Below, piece after piece: positions 21,962 to 36,357 of a DNA stretch of 64,000 bases (positions within the stretch are counted from its first letter, which is position 1; every line of letters begins with the position of its first letter). Source of the stretch: Malania oleifera (taxonomy: Eukaryota; Streptophyta; Magnoliopsida; Santalales; Ximeniaceae); contig NC_080423.1 of NCBI RefSeq assembly GCF_029873635.1, positions 109,633,087 through 109,697,086 of the forward strand, given 5' to 3'. Under the pieces are notes generated by a model. The model saw only the letters and a program-made list of their open reading frames with translations, made no database searches and was not told the DNA's origin. Both the position numbers and the translations under genes were made by a program.

Positions 21962-23435
21962 CTAATCATCCTCGTCTCTGGCTTCACCTTTGCTTGAATC
22001 ATCCTCCCCTTCAGAATCCCCATCACCTTCCTCTTCTTCCTCATCTGACATGTTATTAATTACTTCTGTAATTATAGCCTTCACCTCTGCTTTTCTGTGC
22101 ATTAGATCCGTACCGAAGTGGGTACCTAATATAAACACATTCAAGTATTCGCAAAGTCAAATGGGGAACTATTGTAATCTCCAATGGAAAAGACAAATCA
22201 GAACCTTACCAAGTTGCCTGAGGATATCAGATAAAGTGGCCTGCAGTTTGACAATTACAATAATTTTGTTAGTGACAGGATCAACACAAATTAGAGCACT
22301 TCAAAGATGAGAGTAAGATGAGCACTACTTACAGTATTGAAGTCCACTTCCTTCAGAATATTAGCCACAACTGCATGCATCTCTTCTCTGCTGGGTTCTG
22401 GCTTAGCCTTCTTCTTGGTTTTGCCTTTTCCTAATTCAAACACAAATTCAACCACAACCGTTTTTAAAATGGGTGAAGTAGAGCATATTCCTGAGCAAAC
22501 TACAATGAGACCAATCCCTGGAGAACAAACTTAACTCACAGGATAAATTCCAGCCAAAATAGAATTGAAATGGTTACATTTATTTTGGTGTTTACCAGTC
22601 CTAAACCACCATCAGTTTAAATCCAAGGGATATCTGACTCTTCAAAAAAGAGTTCAAACAAATCTAGTAAGCGATAAAGATGAACATTTTTCCAGACTCC
22701 ATCTATAACAGTTATGGATCAGAAGTGGTTCCCTGCAAACTGAAATTCCATGCAATCAAGGAGCATCACATAATTATCAATGCTAAAATGTTAGGGAAAT
22801 CCATAATGATAAAACTTAACAACAAAATTATAATCCATTCACATGCATTAAAGTCATCATTTGGAAGAGATATAAACAGGTAGCAATGCACCTTCATGCA
22901 CGGTTGGATCCTTTGCTTGTGACTTGCTAGGCTGTTTCTTGCCAGAAGCTCTCTCCTTGCTCGAAACACTCTGCCCCTTCTGGCTCTCCTTTTCAACTTT
23001 TTGCTTTTTAGTGGCAGATCCCTTGGATTTAGACGGCGAACTAGGACTTCCATGAGCATCACCAGTACGTTTTTTAGAACTTGAACCAGAAGCCTTTTTT
23101 GTAGATTTTTCGGGGCTTTTCCCAGATTTTGCAGGGACAACTTTCTTCACAGGTGTAGATTTTTCCTTGGTTTTAGACCCCAGATCAGTCTTAACATTCT
23201 TTTTTGATGAACTTCTATGACTTGATGCCTGTTCCTTTGGTTCATCTTCATCTTCATCTTCCTCGGATTCACTGTCCTTATCACTCTCTTCTTTCGATGC
23301 TGTATCATTGTCGTCTTCTTCATGAGAATAATCATTGGTACCTGAAGGTTGAACTTTATTATCTTCTTCATCCTCTTCCTCATCTTTAGAAGAAGGCTTT
23401 TGCTTTTCCCTACTTTGAGTCACTCGCTTGCGTTT
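21962..23435 (-). other. DEK: DEK exons 8-11
   Basis: Exon 8 22892-23435 (544 nt, the acidic/Ser-Lys linker), exon 9 22333-22430, exon 10 22210-22240 (31 nt) and exon 11 21962-22125, ending in TAG at 21964-21962. Exons 9 to 11 carry the DEK C-terminal domain. Phases 1, 0, 1 match across junctions. Confidence 0.92.
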
Positions 23436-26400
23436 CTAAATGTAGAACATGAACAAGGGCAAGAAATGCCACAAGATGAAAATGAAACTATAGATACTAA
23501 GGCACGTAAACGAAATGTAAACAAAAACAGGCAGGGAGATTATCAAGCATGCTATGACAGATTGCACACTACACACTGCCAGCAGCACACAGTTTTAAAA
23601 CAGAGGAATTAGTGAAAATCATAAAACTGAAAATTAAGAAATATAGAGAAGACCAAGGATGAGGGAATGGTATTTAAAGGTAAGCTGAATTCAGAAAACA
23701 AAAATTTCCATTTTACCAGAGTGAACATAGGGAAACTTTAGCACATCTGAGACTGAAAGAGTGAGACATTGAATCAGAGGGCATAAGATGGATAATATAT
23801 TTCACCCAGAACTTGCATGCTCGCACAATCTCATTTCTTATGAGCAGTTACCAACATTGCTAAATTAATTCCCACATAAATGGAACAATTGGATGTCCAA
23901 TGGATACCACTGAGGCCATGGTGCTTTTCATATGCTTTAAAAAAACAACAATTCATTCAATGGATTTTTTCTTTATAACCTTGTCCAAGACACCAGATCT
24001 TCATAAATCAATAAATGCCACCATCATACTTTTGGTAACCAAAACAGATCTTTTACCACACAAGCTTGGGTTCAAACACAATAAAGAAGTGCCATTGACA
24101 GATGAAAATATCATGGAAAACCCTAAAACGTGCACATATTTGTGGTGCACATAACCCTAAAAGGCATAGAGGCACATAACTTGCATGGCATACTATGTTA
24201 ATGCCTGGATCAATCGCACATAATAATAATAATAGTAATAATAATAATAATAATATTGCAGAGCAAAAAATGGCAGAGTACTATGGTATCCAATTGACCA
24301 AAAGATAAATGTATGGTATCCACCGCTTCAAATCATGCATGTCTGCATCCCTTTAATTTTTAATAATTAATTTAGTCAAATAACATTACTGCCACTGAAT
24401 TTCAAAAATACAGTGCATAAAAAAGTATCTTCAGTACCTGACAGCTTTGACAAAACTTATCCCATGCTTAAATTTCCACCATTCTATTAACTTACATGCA
24501 TAACTTTTAGATTAATTATGGAGGTCCGGAATTAGAACGTCATATCCAGAAATACTTAACCCTAACATTCAATACTTACCTACAAAGTTATCCTTCAGCC
24601 CAACTCCACATTTTTGTTCTTAGTTTCCTTATTTAGTTCAGCAATTTGACTTATCATTGAAGGCAGGCCTTGGATCAACAGTAAGGTCGCTCCTTCATGA
24701 CCAGTTGGTCACGGGTTCGAGTCCAAAGAAACAACCTGTCTGCATAAAAGCAGGAGTAAGGCAGCATATACTGTGATGACCCTCCCTCTACCCTCGCAAA
24801 GCGGGGAGGCTTGATGCTTGGGGACACCCCTCTTTTAATTTGACTTATCATTGCTTGGTCTACAAGGATTGATCAAAACACTCAAATCAATCCTTAAGCA
24901 ACAAGGATTAAAATATACTTTTGGTTTTTTTCCCGTGAGCATCAAGAATTAATCATAACCCCTCTACATCTATAAAGAGAGGTCAAGGGCATCTCTTCCA
25001 GCACATTAAGAATTCCCCTGTCAAAAACCATGCTGTAATTCCTAAGCAAGGAAGAAACCTCAAACTAAAATGCTGTTGGAATCTATAATCCCATACAATA
25101 GAAGAAGATAGGCTCTTTATACGCATCAAAGATCATCTTCAAGTTTCATCTTGTTCTTGAGCTATGTGAAGCAGGGTGGGGTTATATATTAGCGTGTTGA
25201 TGGGTTAAAGGCAAAAGCATACTAATAGGAAGTTGGTTTGATATGATTGATCAGTTTTCTTGATTTGATGTTGTGATGATTAAATGTGTGATTAATATGA
25301 CTAAGAAAGCAATGGCACAGCCCTTCATAGGATTTTATGAACTCACAGAGGGATTAATTCTCAATTGCACGAGTGGGATCATGATCAGTTTGTCCTTTAG
25401 TGTGTTTATCTTTCATTTATTTTCATTTTCATGATAATGGTAGACTCAAATAAGCAATCTAAACTATCTTTTGTTTCACATCGATTAATCCTTTCAAATA
25501 GACTTACCCACCAAACAATTACAAGGTCTTCTTAAAATCATTTGGTGTACAGAGAATGCAAGTCAATTATTTGTCGTGCTTCAAGCAAGTCAATGGTACA
25601 AAATCATTTTTGTCTTGCATTTTAACGTGTGTGGATGCACATTATCATATTTGTCTTCATGATTGAATCTATTAAACTCGTGCAAATTGATTGAGCAACA
25701 CAAATTTCAGTAATAGAAAGACATCCCATATGTAAGGTCTCAATGACCTATTTGGTCCATTAACCTTCCTCAAATCCTGGGATTTTTGTCAAAAAAATGC
25801 ACCTTTCTAAATATTAAAAGTCAAAAATTAATTCTCTTCCTTTTTTAAAAAAATAAATAAAGAAATAAGATGGTGATCTGGTTTATTGTACTGTGATTTT
25901 TGTTGAGAGTATTAGACTAGTAGTGCTCTTCGATTAGGCTTATTATCACTTGATTGTCTATTCTAGATGTGGTGATTCACCATGAATCTTTGGAGAGTCT
26001 TGAAGAAAAAACCCTAATCTCAAAATTGAGCTCTCAAAAAGAAAAGATTCCCAAGAATGTTTCCAATTTTGTGGCATTCTGGGGTGGGAGGGGGTTATTA
26101 TGATGGGGTGCCAAATGACCCAAATCAAACTGGGCATCAAGTTATGATGCAGAAAATTAACCAATCAATAGAAAGCAAAGACACCCAGCCAGACCATGCG
26201 AGGATCTTCTAGAACAAAAGGGTTAAAACAATTTTTTCATTTGATATCCTTCGATAGCTCTAAAATCAAAGAAGTTTATTATAAATTGGTGTCAGAGTCA
26301 TATCTTTCTTATGCCTTCAAATTTTCAATAAATACAATTTTTTTTTTTGTCATATTGACATTCCACATTGGCACTAAAATCTAATTTGAATTTTTAAGCT

Positions 26401-29400
26401 GATTTCTGCATATTTATTTTTAAATATGTCCAATCAATTCATGCTCACAATGCATGTGCCTTCATCAGCATGCATTCATATTTACTTGTGCATGGTGAAA
26501 GACCCCAACCAATCCAATTGAAATCTGAACTAGAAATTGCAAAAGGAACTACAGCACAACAATGCAATGTATAAGAAGAAAGCCAAAACAGATGCAACTA
26601 AAATGGCAAGGCCCAATACTGGTCATGCCTCTGGAGCTTATTAACAAGCTCAGTGCTTTCCATGACAGTGTCCTATACATCAGAAAAACCTCACATGGAG
26701 GATGATAGATCAACTTATTCCATAGTTAATTTAGAACACACAAAGAAAACCGCCAACAAGAACAGATATTCAAATGAATATATAGGATTTTGGCAAGTAG
26801 AATAAGAGCAGTACTAAGAAATTCTCAACCACTCATCAAAGATCAGTGTGTCCATGGTACCCAATGCGCAAAGCTCCCACACCAACCAGGGGTCTGGGGG
26901 CATTTTTTTCTACAGAAAAAATAAGCTTTATTGAACTAGAAGTCTAGAAAGGAGAAACAGATATAATTAAAGAGACCAAGAAGACAAACCTTGGATGTTG
27001 TTCCAGCAGATGCCTCCCCAGAACCAATGCTTTTGCTTGCTGTGTCCTTTCTTTTTCGCTTTTTACCTTTCTGATATTGCAATAACAAACAATTTCCCCA
27101 ACTCAGATCTAAACAATGTATTTTTTATAAGACTCACAAAGACAAGGGAGCAAAGAGGGGGGGGAAAGAAAACCTGTTCCTTATCAGCAAGCAAAACATC
27201 AGTTGTAGCATGTGGAGATTCCAAAAACTCCAATACTTTTGTAGTTAGTTCTTCCTAAGAACACAGCTCAGCCTTAAACAATGATTGATAATTTAATGGA
27301 GTCCATAAAAAAAATAAATCACTTATCCTTACCTACCTTTTTTATAATTGCTTTGTTAATTGGAATATTGAGGACGTCACAAAAATCCACCAATTTTTCT
27401 TTAACACATTTGTCAAGCTTCTCCTTTACTTTTGTCCTCTGTTTTTCCTGCAGAAAAGATAACAATCAACCAAAAAATTTAGGATCTGAGCAACATATTA
27501 ACTCCTGCAATATGATTTCATTATCATATTAAAGAGCCAATAAAACGCCCATTTGTGCTGCATCACAAGCGTGTGGATTTGTGCATACAGATAGATACAA
27601 AAAATATAGATACAAATTCTTCACAACATAAAATGAAATACCTCATTCTCAACCCACACATAGCCAGAAAACTGCCCAATATTTCTCTTCAAGCTGTGTG
27701 CCTGCAACAGAAGGAGGAATCTAGTGACTCACAAAGCTTGATATGGATCCCATTTGTTTCTCTTTGTGATGATAAATGACCTACTTAACTCAGCAGTTAG
27801 ATTATTGCTTTCATACGGCAGAAGTCATCGGTTCAAATCCAATAGTAGGTAGAACTTATTAGATACCAGTGACTGTGGTATCTAACAAATTTTTCTACTC
27901 ATCATTTCTATTTCATTTTTTTTTTAATTCATTTTTTTCATTGCATTAGAATCCGATTCCATTTAATTGTATTCAATCAGCCGAATCAAAATAAGGTACA
28001 AATCACTAGAGATTTCTGAAAATAACCTGGGAAGTGAGAAACAAACAAACAGTTTAACAGCAAGTTTGTCCACTAGAATTAAAACAAAATTAACAGAATT
28101 TTGAAAGGCAAGTAGGAAACAACACCTTTGTTTTCTTTCCAAATAGAACTGCATGAAGCATCTGCAGGTTGTCATCAGGTTTTCTCTTGGACAACTTGAA
28201 AGCCACTGAAACAGAAAATCGGAAAAATAATAAATCAGGCAGCAGGAAAATTGAATAAAGTTTCAAAAAAATTACTAGCAGGAATTAATGATCTGCCAAA
28301 CAACCCTCACTGAAAATTCTTCTTCTCATGTCAAAGGTAATTCTTCCAATTAATAAAAATTTATGTAGAGCTATCAAAGAACTCCTGAACAGTGTGTGAT
28401 ACCTTTCCAATTAATAAAAGTTCATATAAAGTTTCAAAGAAATTATTTGGAATTCAAAAACTCTCAGATTATTAAACCCTGAAATTACTTGGAATTCAAA
28501 GTTCCTTTGTCCTAAAAATTTCACCAAACCCTTAGTAGTCTCATAACCAAACCAAGGTGAAACCCAAAACTATGGTTATAGACTCCGAGCAAATTGCTAC
28601 AATATTTGGACAGACAGGAAAAAATAATAAAAATAATAATAACAATAAATCAATCAATCAATCAAAATTAGACCAAAAAACAAAATTTTTTTTTTTTATA
28701 GAGAAAGAACACAAAACAGGAAATTTAACTAAACTGAAATTTTTATTAGCTCAATTCCTGGCCCTTCACTTCCCAAAAATCACTCTTTAATCACCACAGC
28801 AACAGATTTGTTCTCTGTAAAGTTCATATTTCATAAAAGAGCAAAATGGGCATATATTGTAAACTATTTAAACTTGGCCCTCCTTTTTTTGTTTTTTATT
28901 GATCTAAGCCTCCAACAATTATTTCATCCTATGAGAAGTGAAATAACTGGAGCAAAAGTAAAGAGAACAAGGAAAGAAATGGAAAAATTGATACATGCAA
29001 AAGTTGAAATTTGATACAGTTATTAAGAAAGAATAATTTAGGTGGTGCATTAAACTCCAAATTCCCACCACCCTAATCAAAGAATGAGTTTCTACACACA
29101 ATAAGAGAGAGATAGTGGGCATAACAGATAAAAGAATGCTAATGCTTCCTTAGCTAAGAGCAACCTACAATCATATTCCAACACAAATTTCCAAGTATAT
29201 CCTCCAATCAGCTATCTATCAATTTCAATTATGCTGACACAGTTTGTGTTGTTGCAAAATGGAATTCCATAGGGTGGCCAATGGGAGGAGGAAAAATCTT
29301 ATTAAGGAGTTAGAGGTAAAGTTGAGGATAGTGGAGAGAAATAATAAATACAGATGAGTGCAGGAATAGGGTATGGTGGATAGGTTAGATTGGAGTCCAA

Positions 29401-32400
29401 CTGCAGCTGAGAGAACCAAGTGGTTAGAGAGGCCTTTCAGTTTGGAGGAAGTCAGAAAGGTGTCTCAACTTTACTCATATGTCAGTGATTGTTAATCAGA
29501 AGCCCAAGGATTAATTTGGTGTTTCATAAGGATTAATACTTGAGGCAAGGAGCCCATATCCCCTTTCTCGTTTACTCTAGCTGTAGCCAAATTATTAAAT
29601 CTCCATGGATTTCTAAATTCGAACCAAGAGGATAAGGATTCTTGATATGGATTGAAATTCAATCAATGGGATTAAGTCTCTTAAAACTGGGTTAAGGGAA
29701 AATAAAAAAATAGGAGCAAGGACTTAATCTGAACTTGTTTGACTTTGTATCTAGACTATCTTGTCTAGCATCCTGTAAAAGGTCTTTTTTTGATTTATGA
29801 CTCACCATCCCCATAGAATTCTGGGAGTAGATAGGAATTAATTAATTAATTAGAAATAGAAGGTGTAGATATTCTTAGTAGGATGATTTCTCAAACCCAA
29901 AAAAAAAAATGGCTTGTCTATAGGAGGGCAGGGGGTGGAGATGTCTCATCTTCAGTTCTGTGAGAATAATGCTGTGACATTTTGGAAGATTTTAACTTTG
30001 CTTAGAATCATTGAGAAAATCTCAGGACCGGAGATTAATCTAAGAGTACTGCAGGTATTAATTTGTATAGTAGGGAGCTTGAGATATTCAAATCTTTAGC
30101 AGGCTGTGAGTCTTTCGCTTGGTCCTTGTCTTATCTTGGTCTTCCTTAAGGATGCAACCCTTCATCAAATGTTTCTTGGGACCTGGTTACTGAGACTGGA
30201 GAAAAGATTAGAGGGGTGGAAGAGAGCTTGTCTTTTGCTAGTGAGTAGAATCACTCTCATTAGTGCCTCTTTAGCTAATATTCCTATTTATTTTCTATCC
30301 CTTTTCCGAAATTCTCTCTAGAGTGGCTGGGATGCTGGAGAAGATTATGAGAGATCACCTATGGTCAAGTATTAGTGAGAATAAAAGGGACCATTTAGTT
30401 AGTTGGGGGATGATGTTAAAGAGGCCTAATTTGGAGTGGAGTTTGGGGCTTGGTAATGTGGTTTTTAAGAACATACCTTAACAGGGAAATGGTTATGTCA
30501 GTTTTCCTTAGAATCTAATTCCCTATGGCACAAGGTCATAAAGAGTAAATGCAAAATACACAAGAATAGATAGGATTCCGAAGGGAGTGGTAATGCCACT
30601 CATGCTAGTCCTTGGAAGTTTGTTTCCCAGGTTGCTAGCCTTTTCCTTCCCCTCACTTGTTTTAAAGCAGGTAATGGGGATAAAATTTAATTATGGGAGG
30701 ATATTTGGGTTGATGAGTCTTTGTTGAAGCTGTTGGTGCCATGTTTGTCTAGACTTTCCGCTGTTCATAATGCACAAATTTCAGGTTTTTATTCTTTAGA
30801 GGGGGGCTCTCTTTCTTGGTATTTTTGTTTCTTTAGAGATCTCAATGAAAGAGAGGACGATGAGTTGACTCCTTTACTGGGTGTGCTGGATTATTTCGCG
30901 CCAAATTCGAAGGGGGATTTTCATTTTTTTAGAGATCTCAATGAAAGAGATGTCGATGAGTTAACTCTTTTAATGGTGTGCTGGTTTTTTTCGTGCCAAA
31001 CTCACAGGGGGATACAAGGCAGGATGCTTCAGGGTCTTTCACTTCAAAGTCTTTCTTTTTCGATCACATAAAATTCCCAATCCTAGCCCTTTTCCTCTTA
31101 CACAAAGCTGTTTGGAAAGCAAAGATTCCTTTTGAAATCTGGGCCTTCATTTGGACTTTAATCCTTAACAAGATGAACACAAATGATAAGCTACAAATAA
31201 GGAGTCCTTATGAAGCCTTTAGTCCAACCAATTATATGCTGTGCAATGAGTCTAATTAGAGTATTAGTCATTTGTTCATTCATTGTGAGGTAGAAAAATA
31301 CATGTAGAACAATTTGTTTTCATACTCCGGTGAGGTTTGGATGGCTCCAACCTAAATTCAAGATTTTTTTTTAAAGTGATGATTTGGAGTTTCAGCAAGA
31401 AGGGGATAGAAAGGATATTTTGCAACTGCTATTTTTACAATCTCATGGTCGCTTTGGCTGGAAAGTAATGCTAGAGTTTTCAAAGATCAAAATACTTCTA
31501 CAAGATTGCTTTGGGAAAAAGTTACTTTTCTTGCTTCTTTTTGGACTCAATTCTTTTGGGATTTTGGGGGGACCTTTTGCTGCCTGATATTCAAAGGGAT
31601 TGGAAGGCAACTTTGATGTAATTTGTTAGTTTTTTTATTTTTTCCTTTTCTGTTTTCTTGGAAGATTTCTAATCCTCTTTTGATTGTAATTATGTTTTCT
31701 TTTTAATAGAATTTTTTTATTATCATATCTCTGCGATCTAGCCAAAGCAAAGCAAGCCAACCAAGCAAAAAGTCTCTTTCAGTGGAAAAGGATAGCCAAA
31801 GAACCAAAGACATTTATGATTGTTCCATACAACAAAAACTATATGCTCTGAAAATTAGTCTTGCAGCAATATATTAATGCCAAAGTAGTTCCAGAAAATA
31901 AAAGGCATACTGACTGTTGAGAAACTGTCTATTTTACTATTGATGCAGATGTATTTTGATCACCAAGAACCACCTAATGCATTTAATATTTCATCAAGTT
32001 AATTGTCTTTCAGCACAAATTGATGAGTTAGCAGAACTCATTATATTTTTTCAGCTGAAATTTTGGTCATATATACAATTTTATGTGAAAACATTCAGAT
32101 GAAAAAAACATGTGGATAAGGAAGAGAAAGGGGTCAATTCTGTTAGATTGCACTGTCGCAAATGAGGAAACATCAGCTAATGGGTTTAAATGATGATGAT
32201 ATTGGGATGGAAACATCATTGTTTTTTAGCAATGTCAATTAGTAATATGTTTTGCATTCAGTCATAACAACAGAAGTTGTAGTTTGTTAGAGATGTTATG
32301 TAATTGGTTGTATAGTTATGATCTTGCACCTATAAGCATTCTTATAGATGACATCAATTAGTGGTGCATTCAGTCATAATAATGGAAGAAGTTGTAGTTA

Positions 32401-35400
32401 CTTCTTCTTCCTCTTTTTCCATCTCTCTCCCCTCTGTAATTCTGTTCTAAGTTTCCCTGAAGTTAGGATCTGAGCTCTATTAAGAGATTGGTTCATGACA
32501 AATTGGTATTAGAGCAGTTCAATCAATGGGGAATGACATTCATGTTGAAGTGACAAGTTCTAGTCATGGCTGAAGACAAACGATCTAAAACTTCAGAAGA
32601 GCAGCTAAAAAAGCATAAGTCATACTTCCAAGAAATTACAGATTGCAAAGCAGATATTAAAGAGTTCCAGGAGGAGACAGTCGGGAATTTGATGAATTGG
32701 TGGAAATGATAAAAGGTTCAAAGAGAGGCTATGGAATTCAGCATAAAGATAGAGCATTGGTGTTTCAAAGTTATATAACAAGACTTGGAGATAAAAGAAT
32801 TCTACCTAATCCCAAGCATCCTGAGCATGGAGAAGCAAGGAATCAGGGAAGGGTTGACCAAACTGTAAATACTCTAAGCCTCCAAAAGTGCATTTTCCAT
32901 TAGCTTCCTTGTATTTAGAAAGGAAAGCTAATACTGGATTTTATGGATTTCCATTTGAAGATAAGAATTGTGCCTGGGAAGAGCTTGCCGTGGAGGTCTA
33001 TAGAGATTTGGGGAAATGCCATTGAAGAAATGAATAAGCTATGGTACAGAGGGTCTGTGGTACTCAAATCTCTCTTGGGTTCTACAACTGAATAGTTGTC
33101 TGGGGAATATTATATATCATGTTTTCTTAGCGTCATAAAAGAAGAAATAAAATCTATGAAATGTTCAGTTCCACATCACTAACTTGAGTTGCTTAGGCTT
33201 AAGGAATAAACTTCAGAATCCCTCTCAAACAAATCCAGTTTCAAAATTCCTCATCTTTCTCTTAGCTATCCAACCTACATTTACTTTTTAATACCATAAC
33301 CATAAGGCATAAACGAGTCAAATTTCCTGTCTACCTTATCATTCCACCCAAAATAAGAACTCTTCAAGTGGGAACCGTGTTAAATCAAATCCTTGAAGAA
33401 CCCTTGCCAATAACCCAGCTCACAATGCAATTCAAATAATAAAGCTTGCACCAACCCAAGCTTGGGTTTACAGGGGGGCTGGTGCCTGTGCTATAAGTGC
33501 AACTAGAGTTATTTTTCTTTGTATAAATTCAAAACAAACAGCAGAAGTGTGAAACAGCACAGGAAGGTGAAGCAGAAGAGAAATCCAGTGAAGAGTTATA
33601 AAGGGGGACAAACTAGTTGAGGGCACTGAAGTAACAGTCCAAGCACGGGAGGAAATGTTACTCACAATACTATGAAATTGGAGGGACAAATTAAGAGGAA
33701 AGTCTCCAAATTAGTGGATAATGGCAGCACACGGCTCTTTCAACCTGTTGATTGTGGTAACAGTTAGATATGATACAAAACCCTGCAAGATCACTCAAGG
33801 TGACAGTATCTAATGGAAGCAACAGCTGCAGTAATGCAACATGATCTCAAATGGGAGATACAGGGGAGTGAGTTTTCAGCAGAAATCAAGATCCTTAAGC
33901 TCAAAGAGTGTGATATAGCGTTAGCAGTTGATTAGTCGGAACCTAACACCCCATTACATTAAATTTCAAAACTTAAGGGCTCACGATATGTATGTCAAGA
34001 AAGAAGGTAATATTTTCGTGTTCCATTCAAACAGCTGAATGTAAATTGAAGGTGGTGAAACAGCAGGGAAAGTTCTTAAACAAGCTTAATGTCTTTGATA
34101 TCTAGGCTCAATTAACGTGTCCAATGACCATGTAGTAACTCAACTATTAATGCACTATTGGATGAATTAAGAGGCATTTTAAGGAGCATAAAAGGCTACC
34201 ACTAACAAGATCACACAACAATCAGATTTCGCACATTCCTAATTCTAAGCCTATAAATCAAAGCCATAGTCTTTTTGCCTGTGCTTTTGGTAAGAATGGA
34301 GTCTGGCAGTTCAACAGGAATTATAAGCAGCTTAACAACTTCACAATCAAAGTTAATTTTCCATTCCAGTGAAAGATGAGCTCCTAGATGAATTACACAA
34401 ATATGCAGCTATTTTTTTCCCCTAAAATTGATTTGATATCAAGTTGTGAGAGTTATAAAGGGAATTCAAAGGTACAGAACATAATCACAACACCTAAGGT
34501 TAATTTCTCTGCAGTTCCTGATTTCTCAGTCAAGGAATTTTGAGATTCGAAGGAAAAAAAAAAATTAGGGGACCAAATTTACACAAAAAACCTTTTCATT
34601 CATTTACTTATGTTGGGCATTGAGGCAATTTGAGAAGTTATAGCAGGAGGGCAAGCCTTATATCAACAGTAAGGTTGCTCCTTTGTGATCAGTTGGTCAT
34701 GTGTTTGAGTCTAAGGAAATAGTCTCTTTGCATAAAAACAGGGGTAACACTGCAGTACTGCACACATTTTGACAACCCTCCCCCTATCCTTGCAAAGTCG
34801 GGAGCTTTGTGGCCTGGGGACATCCTTTTTTTTTAAAAGTTATAGAAGAATTTCAATTCAAGATGAGATTTCAAGCTTGGCTATCAGTCAACTACAAGGC
34901 GGAACATATTCCATACCCAGGACTATTTCAACCTTTACCAGTGCACACCAAAGCAAGGACGGACACTTCTCTTGGCTTCATTGAAGGGTTTACTGAAATC
35001 AGAGGGTAAGGAGATGTTATGGTCATGGTGGATAGATTCACTAAATATGCCCATCTCATAGCCTTAAATCATCCCCATCACATCCTACAGTGTGTTTTAC
35101 GGTGTTTATAGAAAATTTTCAAAAGCTACATGGCTTCCTACGACAATGATCTCAGGCAGGGAAAAAGTATTCCTTATTTTCTTGCAGTGCTAACTCAACA
35201 GGCACATAATTTGAATCTGAGTTCTGCCTGTCATTTGAATCAGAAAGTGAGACTGAAAGTTAAAAACAATATCTGGATTCTGTAGAGATTCGCACTGTCT
35301 GGGCAGTCAAATTGCTAAAGTTCGTAATTAATGGCTTCCAATATCTGAATGGTGGCACAAACATAGTTGTTAGAATCTCACAATTCACAACTCAAATCAT

Positions 35401-36323
35401 ATGATTCATGTCTATTCCACAAAAAGCCAATTTGGATCTTGCAATAGAATCAAGAAACAACTGATTGCTGTCGAGTCCATTGATTCATCACTTAATCAAA
35501 GAAATCAATTCATACAATTCTGAACCTATGAGATCCAATCAGAACTAAACCATTTAAAACCCCTAAAACAGCTTCTCTTTCTTTATTGTTTTTCACATGA
35601 TTGCTTTCCAATCTTCTCTATATGGGTTCCGTGCTAAGAAAGAGAAGAAAATAAAATTTCAGGTCTGCTGCATTCATTAAACCATTATTGGGTCTTGGAG
35701 TACAGTATCCGACCATTAAGAAGAAGGAGCAGAACACTGATAGGCTAAGGTAGTACTCACGTTTTACTGAGTTAAGATTGAAAGCTTGGTTATAGTTTCA
35801 ACTATCCATTAGTTTCATTTTAGGTTTTTTTTTTTTTCTTTTTAATTAGAGAAGGAATATGCATGAAACATGATTTTTCTATTGTTGATAATCACCAAAA
35901 GTTCAGACCCTTATGCTGCATTTGGGTGCATAGATTTCAGACCTTAGATTTAGAGAAATTTCAACATAATTTTATATTACATTTTATCCAAATCTAAGAC
36001 AAATCCAAATCCAAGGCCTATCCAAACATAAGAATAACATTTTTTCTTGATTCCTTCCCTTAAACAACATAAAGCTTGGTTTTTATTAAGTTTTCTCAAC
36101 TTCTTCCTTCCTATTTATTATTTATGGAAAACATGCACATGAAATATGAATTTTTTTTTGTTAACAAATTTTAATTTATTTTACTATTTTGTTTGCCATA
36201 AGTATATCAGTGTATGCATATCATTTGGAATCAGCTTTGGAAAATCAAACCAAATCTTACAATTCAATTCAGGCCTCAATTCCCAATTCTTGAAATTGGG
36301 TATGGGTACACGACAAACAACTG

Positions 36324-36357
<34 letters not shown>

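Larger units (their letters stand above)
26990..28205 (-). other. DEK: DEK exons 3-7
   Basis: Exon 3 28126-28205 (VAFKLSKRKPDDNL...), exon 4 27642-27701 (AHSLKRNIGQFSGYVWVENE), exon 5 27337-27447 (the SAP-type region), exon 6 27174-27254 (EELTTKVLEFLESPHATTDV...) and exon 7 26990-27070 (basic KGKKRKR cluster, a candidate nuclear signal). All have GT donors and AG acceptors. Exons 4 to 7 are whole numbers of codons. The intron between exons 3 and 4 carries the plastid trnM insertion. Confidence 0.92.

Noticed and set aside
22766-23389. Several frames overlapping DEK exon 8 on both strands
   Set aside because: Shadows of the Lys/Glu/Ser-rich exon. The minus-strand frame with the continuous acidic linker and correct splice phases is the real one.
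24700-24730. Possible tRNA gene (GGTTCGAGTCC)
   Set aside because: Box B of a SINE. The cloverleaf is incomplete and the unit is flanked by a target duplication.
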